Below are positions 57,226 through 64,000 of a DNA stretch of 64,000 bases, in pieces; position 1 is the stretch's first letter; each line of letters begins with the position of its first letter. The notes under the pieces are model-generated. The model searched no databases. It worked only from the letters and a program-made list of their open reading frames with translations, and had not been told where the DNA came from. Position numbers and translations under genes: made by a program. The stretch is from Micromonospora sp. FIMYZ51. Its GTDB lineage: Bacteria > Actinomycetota > Actinomycetes > Mycobacteriales > Micromonosporaceae. The stretch covers positions 1,116,001 to 1,180,000 of the forward strand of contig NZ_CP134706.1 in NCBI RefSeq assembly GCF_038246755.1, in the 5' to 3' direction.

Positions 57226-58499
57226 GGCGGTCCTTCCGATGCGGGCTCGTCGCCTACGCCGGCCCACGGGCCGTCGAGCCGGGGTGGTGCGGTGTCGGTC
57301 CACCGGTCGGGCGGGCGGCGTACCGTCCCTCGGCTGAACACCCGGTTCCGGGCCACCTCCAACACCTCCGGCAGCATCTCCTCGAAGGCGCGGTGGGTGA
57401 TGATGTTTGATCGGTACAGCTCGTCGTCCGAGGCGAAATCGTCGAAGATCTCCCGGCAGCCCCGGGAGAGCGACTGCCAGTGCTCCCGGGTCTCCGGGTC
57501 GTCCCGGCTGCTGGGGATCAGGACCGCGGTGGCGGCGCGCTGGTTGCCAAGCGCCGCCGAGGCGTGCTCGATCAGGGCCTGCCGGCGGTCCGGCAGGCGG
57601 GTGAGCCAGGCGTCGACGATCAACACCAGGATCTGGTTGTAGCGGGCGGCCAGGTCGACGCCGTGCTCCAGGCGGTCCACATCGAGCACGGTGGAGCGGT
57701 AGCTGTGATCGGCGGCGATTTCCCGGGCGTAGTCGACAAGCGGTTCGGGCATCGGGGGCCGGTACGGCGCCCACTGCAAGGGGTCGTCGCCGTAGACCGT
57801 GACGTCCTGCCGGATGCCGCGCATCTCCTCCCGGTTGGTGGCCGCCACGATGAAGTGGACAAGCATCGCGCTTGTGGCGCCGGTGGCCTGGTCCGGTGTG
57901 CCGGGAGTCGGTGCCGGAGCATCCTCGAAGGCGTTCCGCACGGCCTGGAGGTCGATCTGGCGACGCTCCTCCGGCAGCGAATGGGTCTCCACGCTCGCCA
58001 CGATCTGGTTTGCCAGTTCGAACACGAAGGTGCGGTAGTCGTCGCTGTGGCGTTGCAGGCGCATCAGCTGCCGGATGCCGAGGCGCTGGTACAGCTCGCC
58101 CATGCTGTCCGAGGTGTACTGCAAAGGTTGAGCCACCGGGTGAATCCGGCCGGGCTGGGCCGGAATCCACATCAGCGGCTTGAGCAGTGAGGCGTCCACC
58201 CGGCGCTGCTGCTCGAAGCGGGCGGTGCGATCGGCGAAGAGTTGCCACTCCTGGCCGCACACCCTGCTCTGGAAGTAGCGGGGGGTCATCAGGGCGAGAA
58301 AGGACCGGCAGCTGCCCAGCGCGTCGACCAGCCGTTGTGGCCACCGCTCGCCGACAAGCATCGTCCGGTCCACGAAACCCACCTGCTTGTCGCGGGGCAG
58401 CCCGGCGATCAGGCGTACGTCTGCGCTGAGATCTTCGTAGAAGCGTTGGACGAGGGCATCCTCGTCGCCCCTCGCATAGCTGAGGAAGAAGTACAGCAC
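57222..58499 (-). CDS. fxsC: FxsC, TIR-like protein of the FxSxx-COOH system
   Basis: 425 aa from the GTG at 58499 with GGAGG 4-5 nt upstream. N-terminal TIR-like domain begins immediately (VLYFFLSYARGDED) and runs to about residue 150; the C-terminal half (about 220-390) is the FxsC-specific domain. Translationally coupled to fxsT (GTGA overlap), in the operon that faces the fxsA-fxsB operon. Function in the system is not established. Confidence 0.88.
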   Translation of the reverse strand: MLYFFLSYARGDEDALVQRFYEDLSADVRLIAGLPRDKQVGFVDRTMLVGERWPQRLVDALGSCRSFLALMTPRYFQSRVCGQEWQLFADRTARFEQQRRVDASLLKPLMWIPAQPGRIHPVAQPLQYTSDSMGELYQRLGIRQLMRLQRHSDDYRTFVFELANQIVASVETHSLPEERRQIDLQAVRNAFEDAPAPTPGTPDQATGATSAMLVHFIVAATNREEMRGIRQDVTVYGDDPLQWAPYRPPMPEPLVDYAREIAADHSYRSTVLDVDRLEHGVDLAARYNQILVLIVDAWLTRLPDRRQALIEHASAALGNQRAATAVLIPSSRDDPETREHWQSLSRGCREIFDDFASDDELYRSNIITHRAFEEMLPEVLEVARNRVFSRGTVRRPPDRWTDTAPPRLDGPWAGVGDEPASEGPP

Positions 58500-58714
58500 C
58501 GCACCTCCGCGCCTGGGACTCTGGCCATGGGATGGCTGGGGTCGTGGCAGTCGCCGGGGCGGGCCGGATGGCGCTGGCCGTGACGGCGGGAGCTTCACCG
58601 CGAGTATAGGTGTGGGAACAAGGCGTGGCAGCCCGCTGAACTGTCGCATCCGGACAGTTCCCCGGATTCTCCCCACTGCGGGGGAGTCGCCGGCGGCTGC
58701 GGCGGCGGCATCAT

Positions 58715-59962
58715 ATGGCGATGGACCCTCGCTGGGCGCTGCGGCCGTTGACCGCCGGCACCACCTGGCGGCGAGGAGTGTTCCTGCTGCTCGGTGGGGT
58801 GCTCGCGCTGCCGTACGCGCTGCTCGTGGTGGCCTTCGCCCGGCTGTTCGGCAATCCCGGTACGCCCTGGCCCCTGGTGCTCGTGCTGATCGTGCTGGCT
58901 GTGGTCATCGCGGTCGTGCCGATCTTCCTGGGCGGCAGCCGGTCGTTGCAGATCGCGGCCGTCCGGGGGCTGCTCGGGGTGGACCTGCCGGAGCCGGTAC
59001 CGGGTCACCGACTCGACCGGGAGACCCGGTTGCGGGCCGGCCTCTGGATCGGGATGCATCTGGTCAGCGGCGCGTTCGTGGTGGCCGCCCTGTTCACCGC
59101 GCTGCCGATGGCGTTGGCGTTCATCGTCGCCCAGGCCGGCGTATACACCGCGGTCAGCGGCATGGACGGGTTCGGCCCGTTCGACGGCGGGGACACCGGC
59201 TGGCTGACGCTCGGTGGCCTGCTCGTCCTGGTGGGACTCGGCTACGCCGTCGCCGGGCTGGGCGCGCTGGCCGCGTCGATGGCGCCGGCGTTGCTCGGCC
59301 CTGCGCCGGCCGAGCGGATCGCGATGCTGGAGCGGCGGGCCACCCGGCTGGCGGAACGCAACCGGTTGGCCCGGGAACTGCACGACTCGGTCGGTCACGC
59401 GCTGACCGTGGCCACCCTTCAGGCCGGTGCCGCCCGGGAGATGCTCGACCGCGATCCGGCGTTCGTGCGTCGGGCGCTTATCGCCATCGAGGAGACCAGC
59501 CGGCGTGCGATCGACGACCTCGACCACGTGCTCGGGCTGTTGCGCGAGACCGGTGCGGCCGGCGTCGCGCCCCAGCGGACCCTTGCCGACCTGTCCCGGC
59601 TTGTCGACGACACCCGGGCGGCCGGTCAGCCGGTCCGGAGCACGGTGCGCGGGACGCTGGCGAGCGTGCCACCTGTGGTCTCGCGGGAGGGCTACCGCAT
59701 CGTCCAGGAGGCGTTGACAAACGCCGCCCGGCACGGTCGCGGACCGGTGACGCTGCGGGTCGACGTACCGGCCGGCGAACTGGAGATCGAGTTGGTGAAC
59801 GCGCTGCCCGAGCCGGGCGCCGGTACGGCGGAACCGGGCGGCGGGCGGGGGCTGGTCGGCATGCGGGAGCGGGTGCTGCTGCTCGGTGGCGAGATGACCG
59901 CCGCACCGGAGGGGAAGCGGTGGCGGGTGCGGGTGCGCCTGCCGATCGGAGCGGCCGGATGA
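58715..59962 (+). CDS. Sensor histidine kinase (HisKA_3)
   Basis: 415 aa. N-terminal sensor with about five transmembrane segments (residues 20-190), then HisKA_3 dimerisation with the phospho-His in ELHDSVGHALT (near residue 221) and an HATPase domain ending GRGLVGMRERVLLLGG. Partner of the response regulator at 59959, whose ATG overlaps this stop. Signal unknown. Confidence 0.92.
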   Translation: MAMDPRWALRPLTAGTTWRRGVFLLLGGVLALPYALLVVAFARLFGNPGTPWPLVLVLIVLAVVIAVVPIFLGGSRSLQIAAVRGLLGVDLPEPVPGHRLDRETRLRAGLWIGMHLVSGAFVVAALFTALPMALAFIVAQAGVYTAVSGMDGFGPFDGGDTGWLTLGGLLVLVGLGYAVAGLGALAASMAPALLGPAPAERIAMLERRATRLAERNRLARELHDSVGHALTVATLQAGAAREMLDRDPAFVRRALIAIEETSRRAIDDLDHVLGLLRETGAAGVAPQRTLADLSRLVDDTRAAGQPVRSTVRGTLASVPPVVSREGYRIVQEALTNAARHGRGPVTLRVDVPAGELEIELVNALPEPGAGTAEPGGGRGLVGMRERVLLLGGEMTAAPEGKRWRVRVRLPIGAAG

Positions 59963-60609
59963 GCATCGAGGTGTTGATCGTCGACGACGACGAACTCGTC
60001 CGGATCGGGCTGCGGGCGATCATCGACGCGCAGCCGGATCTACGGGTGGTCGCCGAGGCGGCCGACGGCGTCGAGGTGCCGTCGTTGGTCGCCCGGCACC
60101 GGCCACAGGTGGTGCTGATGGACGTGCGGATGCCCGGCATCGACGGCATCCAGGCCACCCGGCTTCTGCTGGCCGCCGCCGACCCGCCCCGGGTGCTTGT
60201 CGTCACCACCTTCGCCAACGACGAGTACGTATACGACGCGCTGCGTGCCGGCGCCACCGGCTTCCTGCTCAAGCGGGCCCGACCGGCCGAGGTGGTGACG
60301 GCGGTACGGGTGGTGGCCGGGGGCGAGTCGCTGCTCTTCCCGACCGCGATCCGCCAGCTCGTCGGGGCGTACGGGCGGCGGAACACCGACGGGTTGCGGG
60401 CCGCCCGGCTCACCGACCGGGAGGCGGAGGTGCTCCGGCTGATGGCCGCCGGACTGTCCAATCCGGAGATCGCCGCCCAGTTGGTGGTGGGCGTGGAGAC
60501 GGTGAAGACACATGTGGGGAACGTGCTGACCAAGCTCGGGGTGCGTGACCGTACCCAGGCGGTCATCGCCGCGTACGAGTCGGGGTTCGTGATTCCCGCC
60601 GGTCGGTGA
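59959..60609 (+). CDS. NarL-family response regulator
   Basis: 216 aa, ATG overlapping the kinase stop. Canonical receiver (VDDDE, phospho-Asp in VVLMDVRMPG, Lys in FLLKRARP) and LuxR HTH (LTDREAEVLRLMAAGL, then NPEIAAQL, VETVKTHVGNVL). Unlike the regulator at 44286 it has an intact acceptor Asp. Forms a standard two-component pair with 58715. Confidence 0.94.
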   Translation: MSIEVLIVDDDELVRIGLRAIIDAQPDLRVVAEAADGVEVPSLVARHRPQVVLMDVRMPGIDGIQATRLLLAAADPPRVLVVTTFANDEYVYDALRAGATGFLLKRARPAEVVTAVRVVAGGESLLFPTAIRQLVGAYGRRNTDGLRAARLTDREAEVLRLMAAGLSNPEIAAQLVVGVETVKTHVGNVLTKLGVRDRTQAVIAAYESGFVIPAGR

Positions 60610-60830
60610 GGGTTCCCCCGCGTGGGGGAGGGGGTTCCCCGTCCGGCGGGAGGTTTCCGGCCCGGCGCCGGTCGAGGCTGAAGGGCAGGACGCCCTGCGA
60701 CGCTGTTCCTCAGGTGCGGGGCGGCCACTGGTGGGCCCGGCCCGGATCGGATCGATCGGGGGCGGGTCGGGCGGCCAGCTTCGTCGGACCGGCGGTCGGC
60801 CCTCGGGTCGCCGCCGGTTCCACTTGCGGA

Positions 60831-61286
60831 TCAGGGCAGCTGGCGGGCGTAGCAGACGGAGAGGGCCTCGCCCCGGTACGGGCCGAAGTTGTCGATGCGG
60901 TGGTAGCCCTCGCGTTCGTAGAAGCGGATCGCCTCGGGTTGGGCGGTGCCGGTCTCCAGCAGCAGGGTGCGCACACCGGCGTCGCGGGCGGCGTGCTCCA
61001 GGGCGCGCAGGATGGTGGTCGCCACGCCGGTGCCGCGGGCGGACGGGATGACGTACATCCGTTTGATCTCGGCGGAATCGGGGCCGAGCAGGCGCAGGCC
61101 GCCGCAGCCCACGGCGGTGCCGGTGCCGTCCCGGGCGATCAGGAAGACGGTCACCGACTCGGCGGTGGGCGGCGACCCCGGTTCGTGGTCGTCGCTGCCG
61201 TAACGGGCATCGAGTTCGGTGCGTTGCGCGGCGCGTAGCCGGACACCGTCGGTCGACTCCCATGGTTCCTGCCGGACGGAGAGCAT
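60831..61286 (-). CDS. GNAT-family N-acetyltransferase
   Basis: 151 aa from the ATG at 61286. Acetyl-CoA motif VIPSARGTGVATTILRALE with the preceding EIKRMYV strand, and YEREGYHRIDNFGPY at the C-terminus, typical of GNAT N-acetyltransferases. Divergent from the TetR gene at 61362, sharing a promoter region with tandem palindromes; likely controlled by that TetR. The frame is open far upstream but that part is antisense to the ATPase gene. Confidence 0.9.
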   Translation of the reverse strand: MLSVRQEPWESTDGVRLRAAQRTELDARYGSDDHEPGSPPTAESVTVFLIARDGTGTAVGCGGLRLLGPDSAEIKRMYVIPSARGTGVATTILRALEHAARDAGVRTLLLETGTAQPEAIRFYEREGYHRIDNFGPYRGEALSVCYARQLP

Positions 61287-61300
61287 CCCATCACCCTTTC

Positions 61301-61331
61301 CGTAACAAGCGTTACCGTAACGTACGCTACG
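61301..61331. promoter_or_regulatory. Two tandem palindromes, probable TetR operators
   Basis: Site 1: CGTAAC-AAGC-GTTACC (61301-61316). Site 2: CGTAAC-GTAC-GCTACG (61316-61331). Same half-site, same 4-nt spacer, overlapping by one base, placed between the divergent GNAT and TetR genes. Classic arrangement for an autoregulating TetR repressor. Confidence 0.75.
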
Positions 61332-61361
61332 GTTCAGGTCGGCGGTCGGGAAGGGGCGCGG

Positions 61362-61976
61362 ATGGCCAGACGACGTGATCTCGCCGACCAGCAGCGACGG
61401 CTCTCCGCAGCCACCTGGTCGGTGCTTGCGGAACGCGGCCTGCCCGGGCTCACCCTGCGCGCGGTCGCCGAACGGGCCGGCTGCACCACCGGCATGGTGC
61501 TGCACACCTTCGCCGACAAGCAGGCCCTGCTGGTGCACGCCCGTGAGCTGCTGCATCGGCGTACCGGTAAGCGCGCCGACGCCGCCCAGGCCGAAGCCGA
61601 CACGCCCCGCGCGGCGCTGCGGGCCGTGCTGCTCCAGGCCGCCTCGCCGACCGACACGAAGCGTGAGGAGGCCCGGGTGTGGGTCGGCTTTCTCGCCGCC
61701 GCGCTTGCCGACCCCGTCCTGGCCGAGCAGCACCGCGCCTACAACCGGCGGTTCGTCGACCGGGTCCGGGGCCTGGTCGCCGCCGCCCGTCCGGACTGGT
61801 CCCCGGCCCACTGTGCGGCCAGCGCGATAAGCCTGGTCGCCCTGGTCGAAGGACTCAACGCGCTCGCCGCCGTCGATCCCACCACGTACCCCGCCGAGGC
61901 CCAACAGGTCGCCATCGACGCCGCCCTCGCCCGGATCGGCGAGGACGGCGAGTCCGGTGGCCGTACGAAAGGGTGA
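61362..61976 (+). CDS. TetR-family regulator
   Basis: 204 aa. HTH near residues 25-55: LTLRAVAERAGCTTGMVLHTF followed by DKQALLVHA at the recognition helix end. All-helical C-terminal ligand domain. Divergent to the GNAT gene with operator-like tandem palindromes between (61301-61331); probably represses both. Confidence 0.92.
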   Translation: MARRRDLADQQRRLSAATWSVLAERGLPGLTLRAVAERAGCTTGMVLHTFADKQALLVHARELLHRRTGKRADAAQAEADTPRAALRAVLLQAASPTDTKREEARVWVGFLAAALADPVLAEQHRAYNRRFVDRVRGLVAAARPDWSPAHCAASAISLVALVEGLNALAAVDPTTYPAEAQQVAIDAALARIGEDGESGGRTKG

Positions 61977-61991
61977 GCTAGCGTTGGGCAG

Positions 61992-63416
61992 GTGACAGAC
62001 TTTCCGGTTCCGCCGAGCGACCTGCCCGACACACTCGGGGCGCTGCGTGCCGCCGGGCACCGGTACCGCACCGTCAAGCAGGAACTGCGCGACAACCTGC
62101 TGGCCAGGCTGCGCGCCGGCGAGCCGCGCTTCACCGGCATCGTCGGGTACGACGACACCGTACTGCCCGAGGTGGAGCGGGCGTTGCTCGCCGGACACGA
62201 CATGGTTCTGCTCGGCGAGCGTGGCCAGGGCAAGACCCGGCTGATCCGGGCCCTGGCGACGTTGCTGGACGAGTGGACGCCGGTGATCGACGGTTCGGTG
62301 CTCAACGAACACCCGATGCGCCCGGTCACCCCGGCGTCCCAGGCGCTGGTCGCCGAGGCCGGCGACCGTCTTCCGATCGGCTGGCTGCACCGGTCGATGC
62401 GCTACGGCGAGAAGCTGGCCACCCCGGACACCAGCGTCGGCGACCTGATCGGCGACGTCGACCCGGTCCGGCTGGCGCAGGGCCGTACGCTCGGCGACCC
62501 GGAGACGATCCACTTCGGGTTGGTGCCGCGTACCAACCGGGGCATCTTCGCGGTGAACGAACTGCCGGACCTGGCCGAGCGGATCCAGGTGGCGCTGCTC
62601 AACGTGCTTGAGGAGCGGGACATCCAGGTACGCGGCTACCAGCTGCGACTGCCGCTGGACCTGCTCCTGGTGGCCAGCGCCAACCCGGAGGACTACACCA
62701 ACCGGGGCCGGATCATCACCCCGCTCAAGGACCGGTTCGGTGCCGAGATCCGCACCCACTACCCGATCGGGCTGGAGCTGGAACTGGCGTTGATCCGGCA
62801 GGAGGCCGAGTTGGTCGCCGAGGTGCCGGAACACGTACTGGAGGTGCTGGCCCGGTTCGCCCGCGCGGTGCGCGACTCGCCCTCGGTGGACCAACGCTCC
62901 GGGGTCTCCGCCCGGTTCGCCATCGCCGCCGCCGAGACGGTCGCCGCCGCCGCGCTGCGCCGGGACAGCCTGCTCGCCGCCGAGCCCGCCGAGCCCGCCG
63001 TGGCGCGCATCGGCGACGCGGTCTCGGTCACCTCGACGTTGCGCGGCAAGGTGGAGTTCGAGAGCGGCGAGGAGGGGCGGGAGATCGAGGTCCTCGGTCA
63101 CCTGCTGCGTACCGCCACCGCCGAGACGTTCCGGGCCCGGCTGGCCGGGCTGGACCTCTCCGGTTTCACCGCGCTTGTGCAGGACGACCGGACGATCGAC
63201 ACCGGGGAACTGGTCTCGGCGACCGAGCTGCTGCGCCAGGTGGGCACGGTGCCGGGGCTGGCCAAGGTGCTCGACCGGCTCGGCATCGGCGACGCGCCCA
63301 GCCCCGGGCAGGCCGCGGCGGCCGTCGAGTTCGTGCTGGAAGGGCTGCACCTGAGCCGCCGGCTGGGCAAGGACATCACCGACTCGGGACGCACCCGCTA
63401 CGGCAGCCGGGACTGA
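61992..63416 (+). CDS. MoxR/magnesium-chelatase-like AAA ATPase
   Basis: 474 aa from the GTG at 61992. Walker A LLGERGQGKTRLI near residue 78, a RGIFAVNELPDL segment at the Walker B place, sensor 1 in LLVASANPEDYTNRGR and TPLKDRFGAEIRTHYP. ATPases of this type work with a VWA-domain partner, and the next gene, 2 nt downstream, is consistent with that. Core-genome neighbourhood. Confidence 0.88.
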   Translation: MTDFPVPPSDLPDTLGALRAAGHRYRTVKQELRDNLLARLRAGEPRFTGIVGYDDTVLPEVERALLAGHDMVLLGERGQGKTRLIRALATLLDEWTPVIDGSVLNEHPMRPVTPASQALVAEAGDRLPIGWLHRSMRYGEKLATPDTSVGDLIGDVDPVRLAQGRTLGDPETIHFGLVPRTNRGIFAVNELPDLAERIQVALLNVLEERDIQVRGYQLRLPLDLLLVASANPEDYTNRGRIITPLKDRFGAEIRTHYPIGLELELALIRQEAELVAEVPEHVLEVLARFARAVRDSPSVDQRSGVSARFAIAAAETVAAAALRRDSLLAAEPAEPAVARIGDAVSVTSTLRGKVEFESGEEGREIEVLGHLLRTATAETFRARLAGLDLSGFTALVQDDRTIDTGELVSATELLRQVGTVPGLAKVLDRLGIGDAPSPGQAAAAVEFVLEGLHLSRRLGKDITDSGRTRYGSRD

Positions 63417-63418
63417 GC

Positions 63419-64000
63419 ATGGCCGGCAACCGCTTCCGGTACGGCCAGTGGCGCGGCGGCCCCGACCCACTGGCCCCGCCGTACGACGTGCAGGCCGCCG
63501 TAGACCAGGTCGGCACCGAGGTGCTGGCCGGCGGCAGCCTGCGCCAGGCGCTGCGGGACCTGCTGCGCCGGGGCCCGCAGGGACGCGGCGGGCTGGACGA
63601 GCTGACCGCCCGGGCCCGCCGACTGCGCCGGGAGGCGCTGCGCCGGGGCGACCTGGACGGCGCGGTGACCCGGGCCCGCGCCCTGCTGGACCAGGCCCTC
63701 GCGGCCGAGCGGGACGAGTTGGCCGGCCGCCCGGACGAGGCGGCCCGGTTCGCCGAGGCGGTGCTGGACAACCTGCCCCGATCCACCGCCCAGGCGGTGC
63801 GGGAACTCTCCGGCTACCGGTGGGCCAGCGACGAGGCCCGGCAGACCTACCAGCAGATCCTCGACGGGCTGCGCAACGACGTACTCGGCCAGCGCTTCGC
63901 CGGGCTGCGCGAATCGGCCCAACTCGCCGCCGACCCGGCGATGCAGGATCGGCTGGCCGAGATGATGCGGGACCTGAACGCCCTGCTGGCCCGGCACGCC
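63419..64000 (+). CDS. Probable VWA-domain partner protein (3' truncated by window edge)
   Basis: At least 194 aa; ATG 2 nt after the ATPase stop. The visible N-terminal part is highly charged, helical and Arg/Ala/Leu-rich (coiled-coil-like), as in the N-terminal region of VWA proteins that pair with this ATPase. The VWA domain itself would lie beyond the window, so the call rests on gene order. Confidence 0.7.
   Translation, partial: MAGNRFRYGQWRGGPDPLAPPYDVQAAVDQVGTEVLAGGSLRQALRDLLRRGPQGRGGLDELTARARRLRREALRRGDLDGAVTRARALLDQALAAERDELAGRPDEAARFAEAVLDNLPRSTAQAVRELSGYRWASDEARQTYQQILDGLRNDVLGQRFAGLRESAQLAADPAMQDRLAEMMRDLNALLARHA

Noticed and set aside
53167..58344. Longer FxsT starting at 58344
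   Set aside because: The extra N-terminal 373 residues are antisense to fxsC and low-complexity; the GTG at 57225 has a ribosome-binding site and overlaps the fxsC stop.
60831..63470. 879-codon minus-strand frame
   Set aside because: Only its last 151 codons (GNAT) make protein sense; the rest is antisense to the TetR and ATPase genes.

Overview
High-GC actinobacterial DNA with heavy GTG start use, 4-nt stop/start overlaps and an FxsA-FxsB-HEXXH / FxsC-FxsT locus. The overall look is Micromonosporaceae (Micromonospora/Salinispora-like); this is inference from gene content, not from a marker gene. The centre of the window (about 4.8-45 kb) is a biosynthetic gene cluster for an organofluorine metabolite.

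Layout. 1-4.06 kb: the end of a Wadjet anti-plasmid defence system (partial jetC, then jetD). 4.37-4.47 kb: the 3' half of a tRNA-Ala followed by strong hairpins, which looks like the attachment-site scar of an integrative element. 4.77-45 kb: the fluorometabolite cluster. It holds (i) apt, a cyclase-family hydrolase and a YmdB-like phosphoesterase; (ii) a fluorinase (flA), an FlH-like antiporter and an IlvD/Edd dehydratase; (iii) adenosine kinase and metK; (iv) a SAM methyltransferase, an unknown protein, a 2-keto-4-pentenoate hydratase-family protein and an SDR; (v) an HpcH/HpaI aldolase and ahcY; (vi) an FlB-like nucleoside phosphorylase, a DMT exporter, an isoleucyl-tRNA synthetase, a cupin, an MDR reductase, an acyl-CoA dehydrogenase and an AraC regulator; (vii) an FlK-like fluoroacetyl-CoA thioesterase with a divergent TetR; (viii) an M20 hydrolase and an ABC importer; (ix) a LysR regulator and a small NRPS system (C*-A-T-T, free C domain, MFS exporter, MbtH, type II TE), a SnoaL-like protein and an atypical response regulator. 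45-46.4 kb has no convincing gene. 46.4-64 kb returns to ordinary genes: D-2-hydroxyacid dehydrogenase, AA10 LPMO, aldo/keto reductase, the FxSxx-COOH RiPP locus, a two-component system, GNAT/TetR and an AAA ATPase with a downstream partner.

How the cluster may work (inference). MetK supplies SAM. FlA makes 5'-fluoro-5'-deoxyadenosine and the FlB-like enzyme releases adenine plus 5-fluoro-5-deoxyribose-1-phosphate. A phosphatase (perhaps the YmdB-like protein), the SDR, a lactonase (perhaps the cyclase-family protein) and the IlvD/Edd dehydratase would then give 5-fluoro-4-hydroxy-2-oxopentanoate, the fluoro counterpart of an intermediate in salinosporamide chloroethylmalonyl-CoA biosynthesis. 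Methylation at C3 by the SAM methyltransferase would give the carbon skeleton of isoleucine's keto acid. Dehydration by the hydratase-family protein, enoyl reduction and transamination by a host enzyme would then yield a 5-fluoroisoleucine-type amino acid. Three things fit this: an Ile/Val-like A-domain pocket, an extra IleRS whose editing site lacks its catalytic His, and an exporter beside that IleRS. The HpaI-type aldolase offers a branch to fluoroacetaldehyde and pyruvate, which would explain the FlK-type detoxifying thioesterase. AhcY, adenosine kinase and APT recycle the SAH, adenosine and adenine released.
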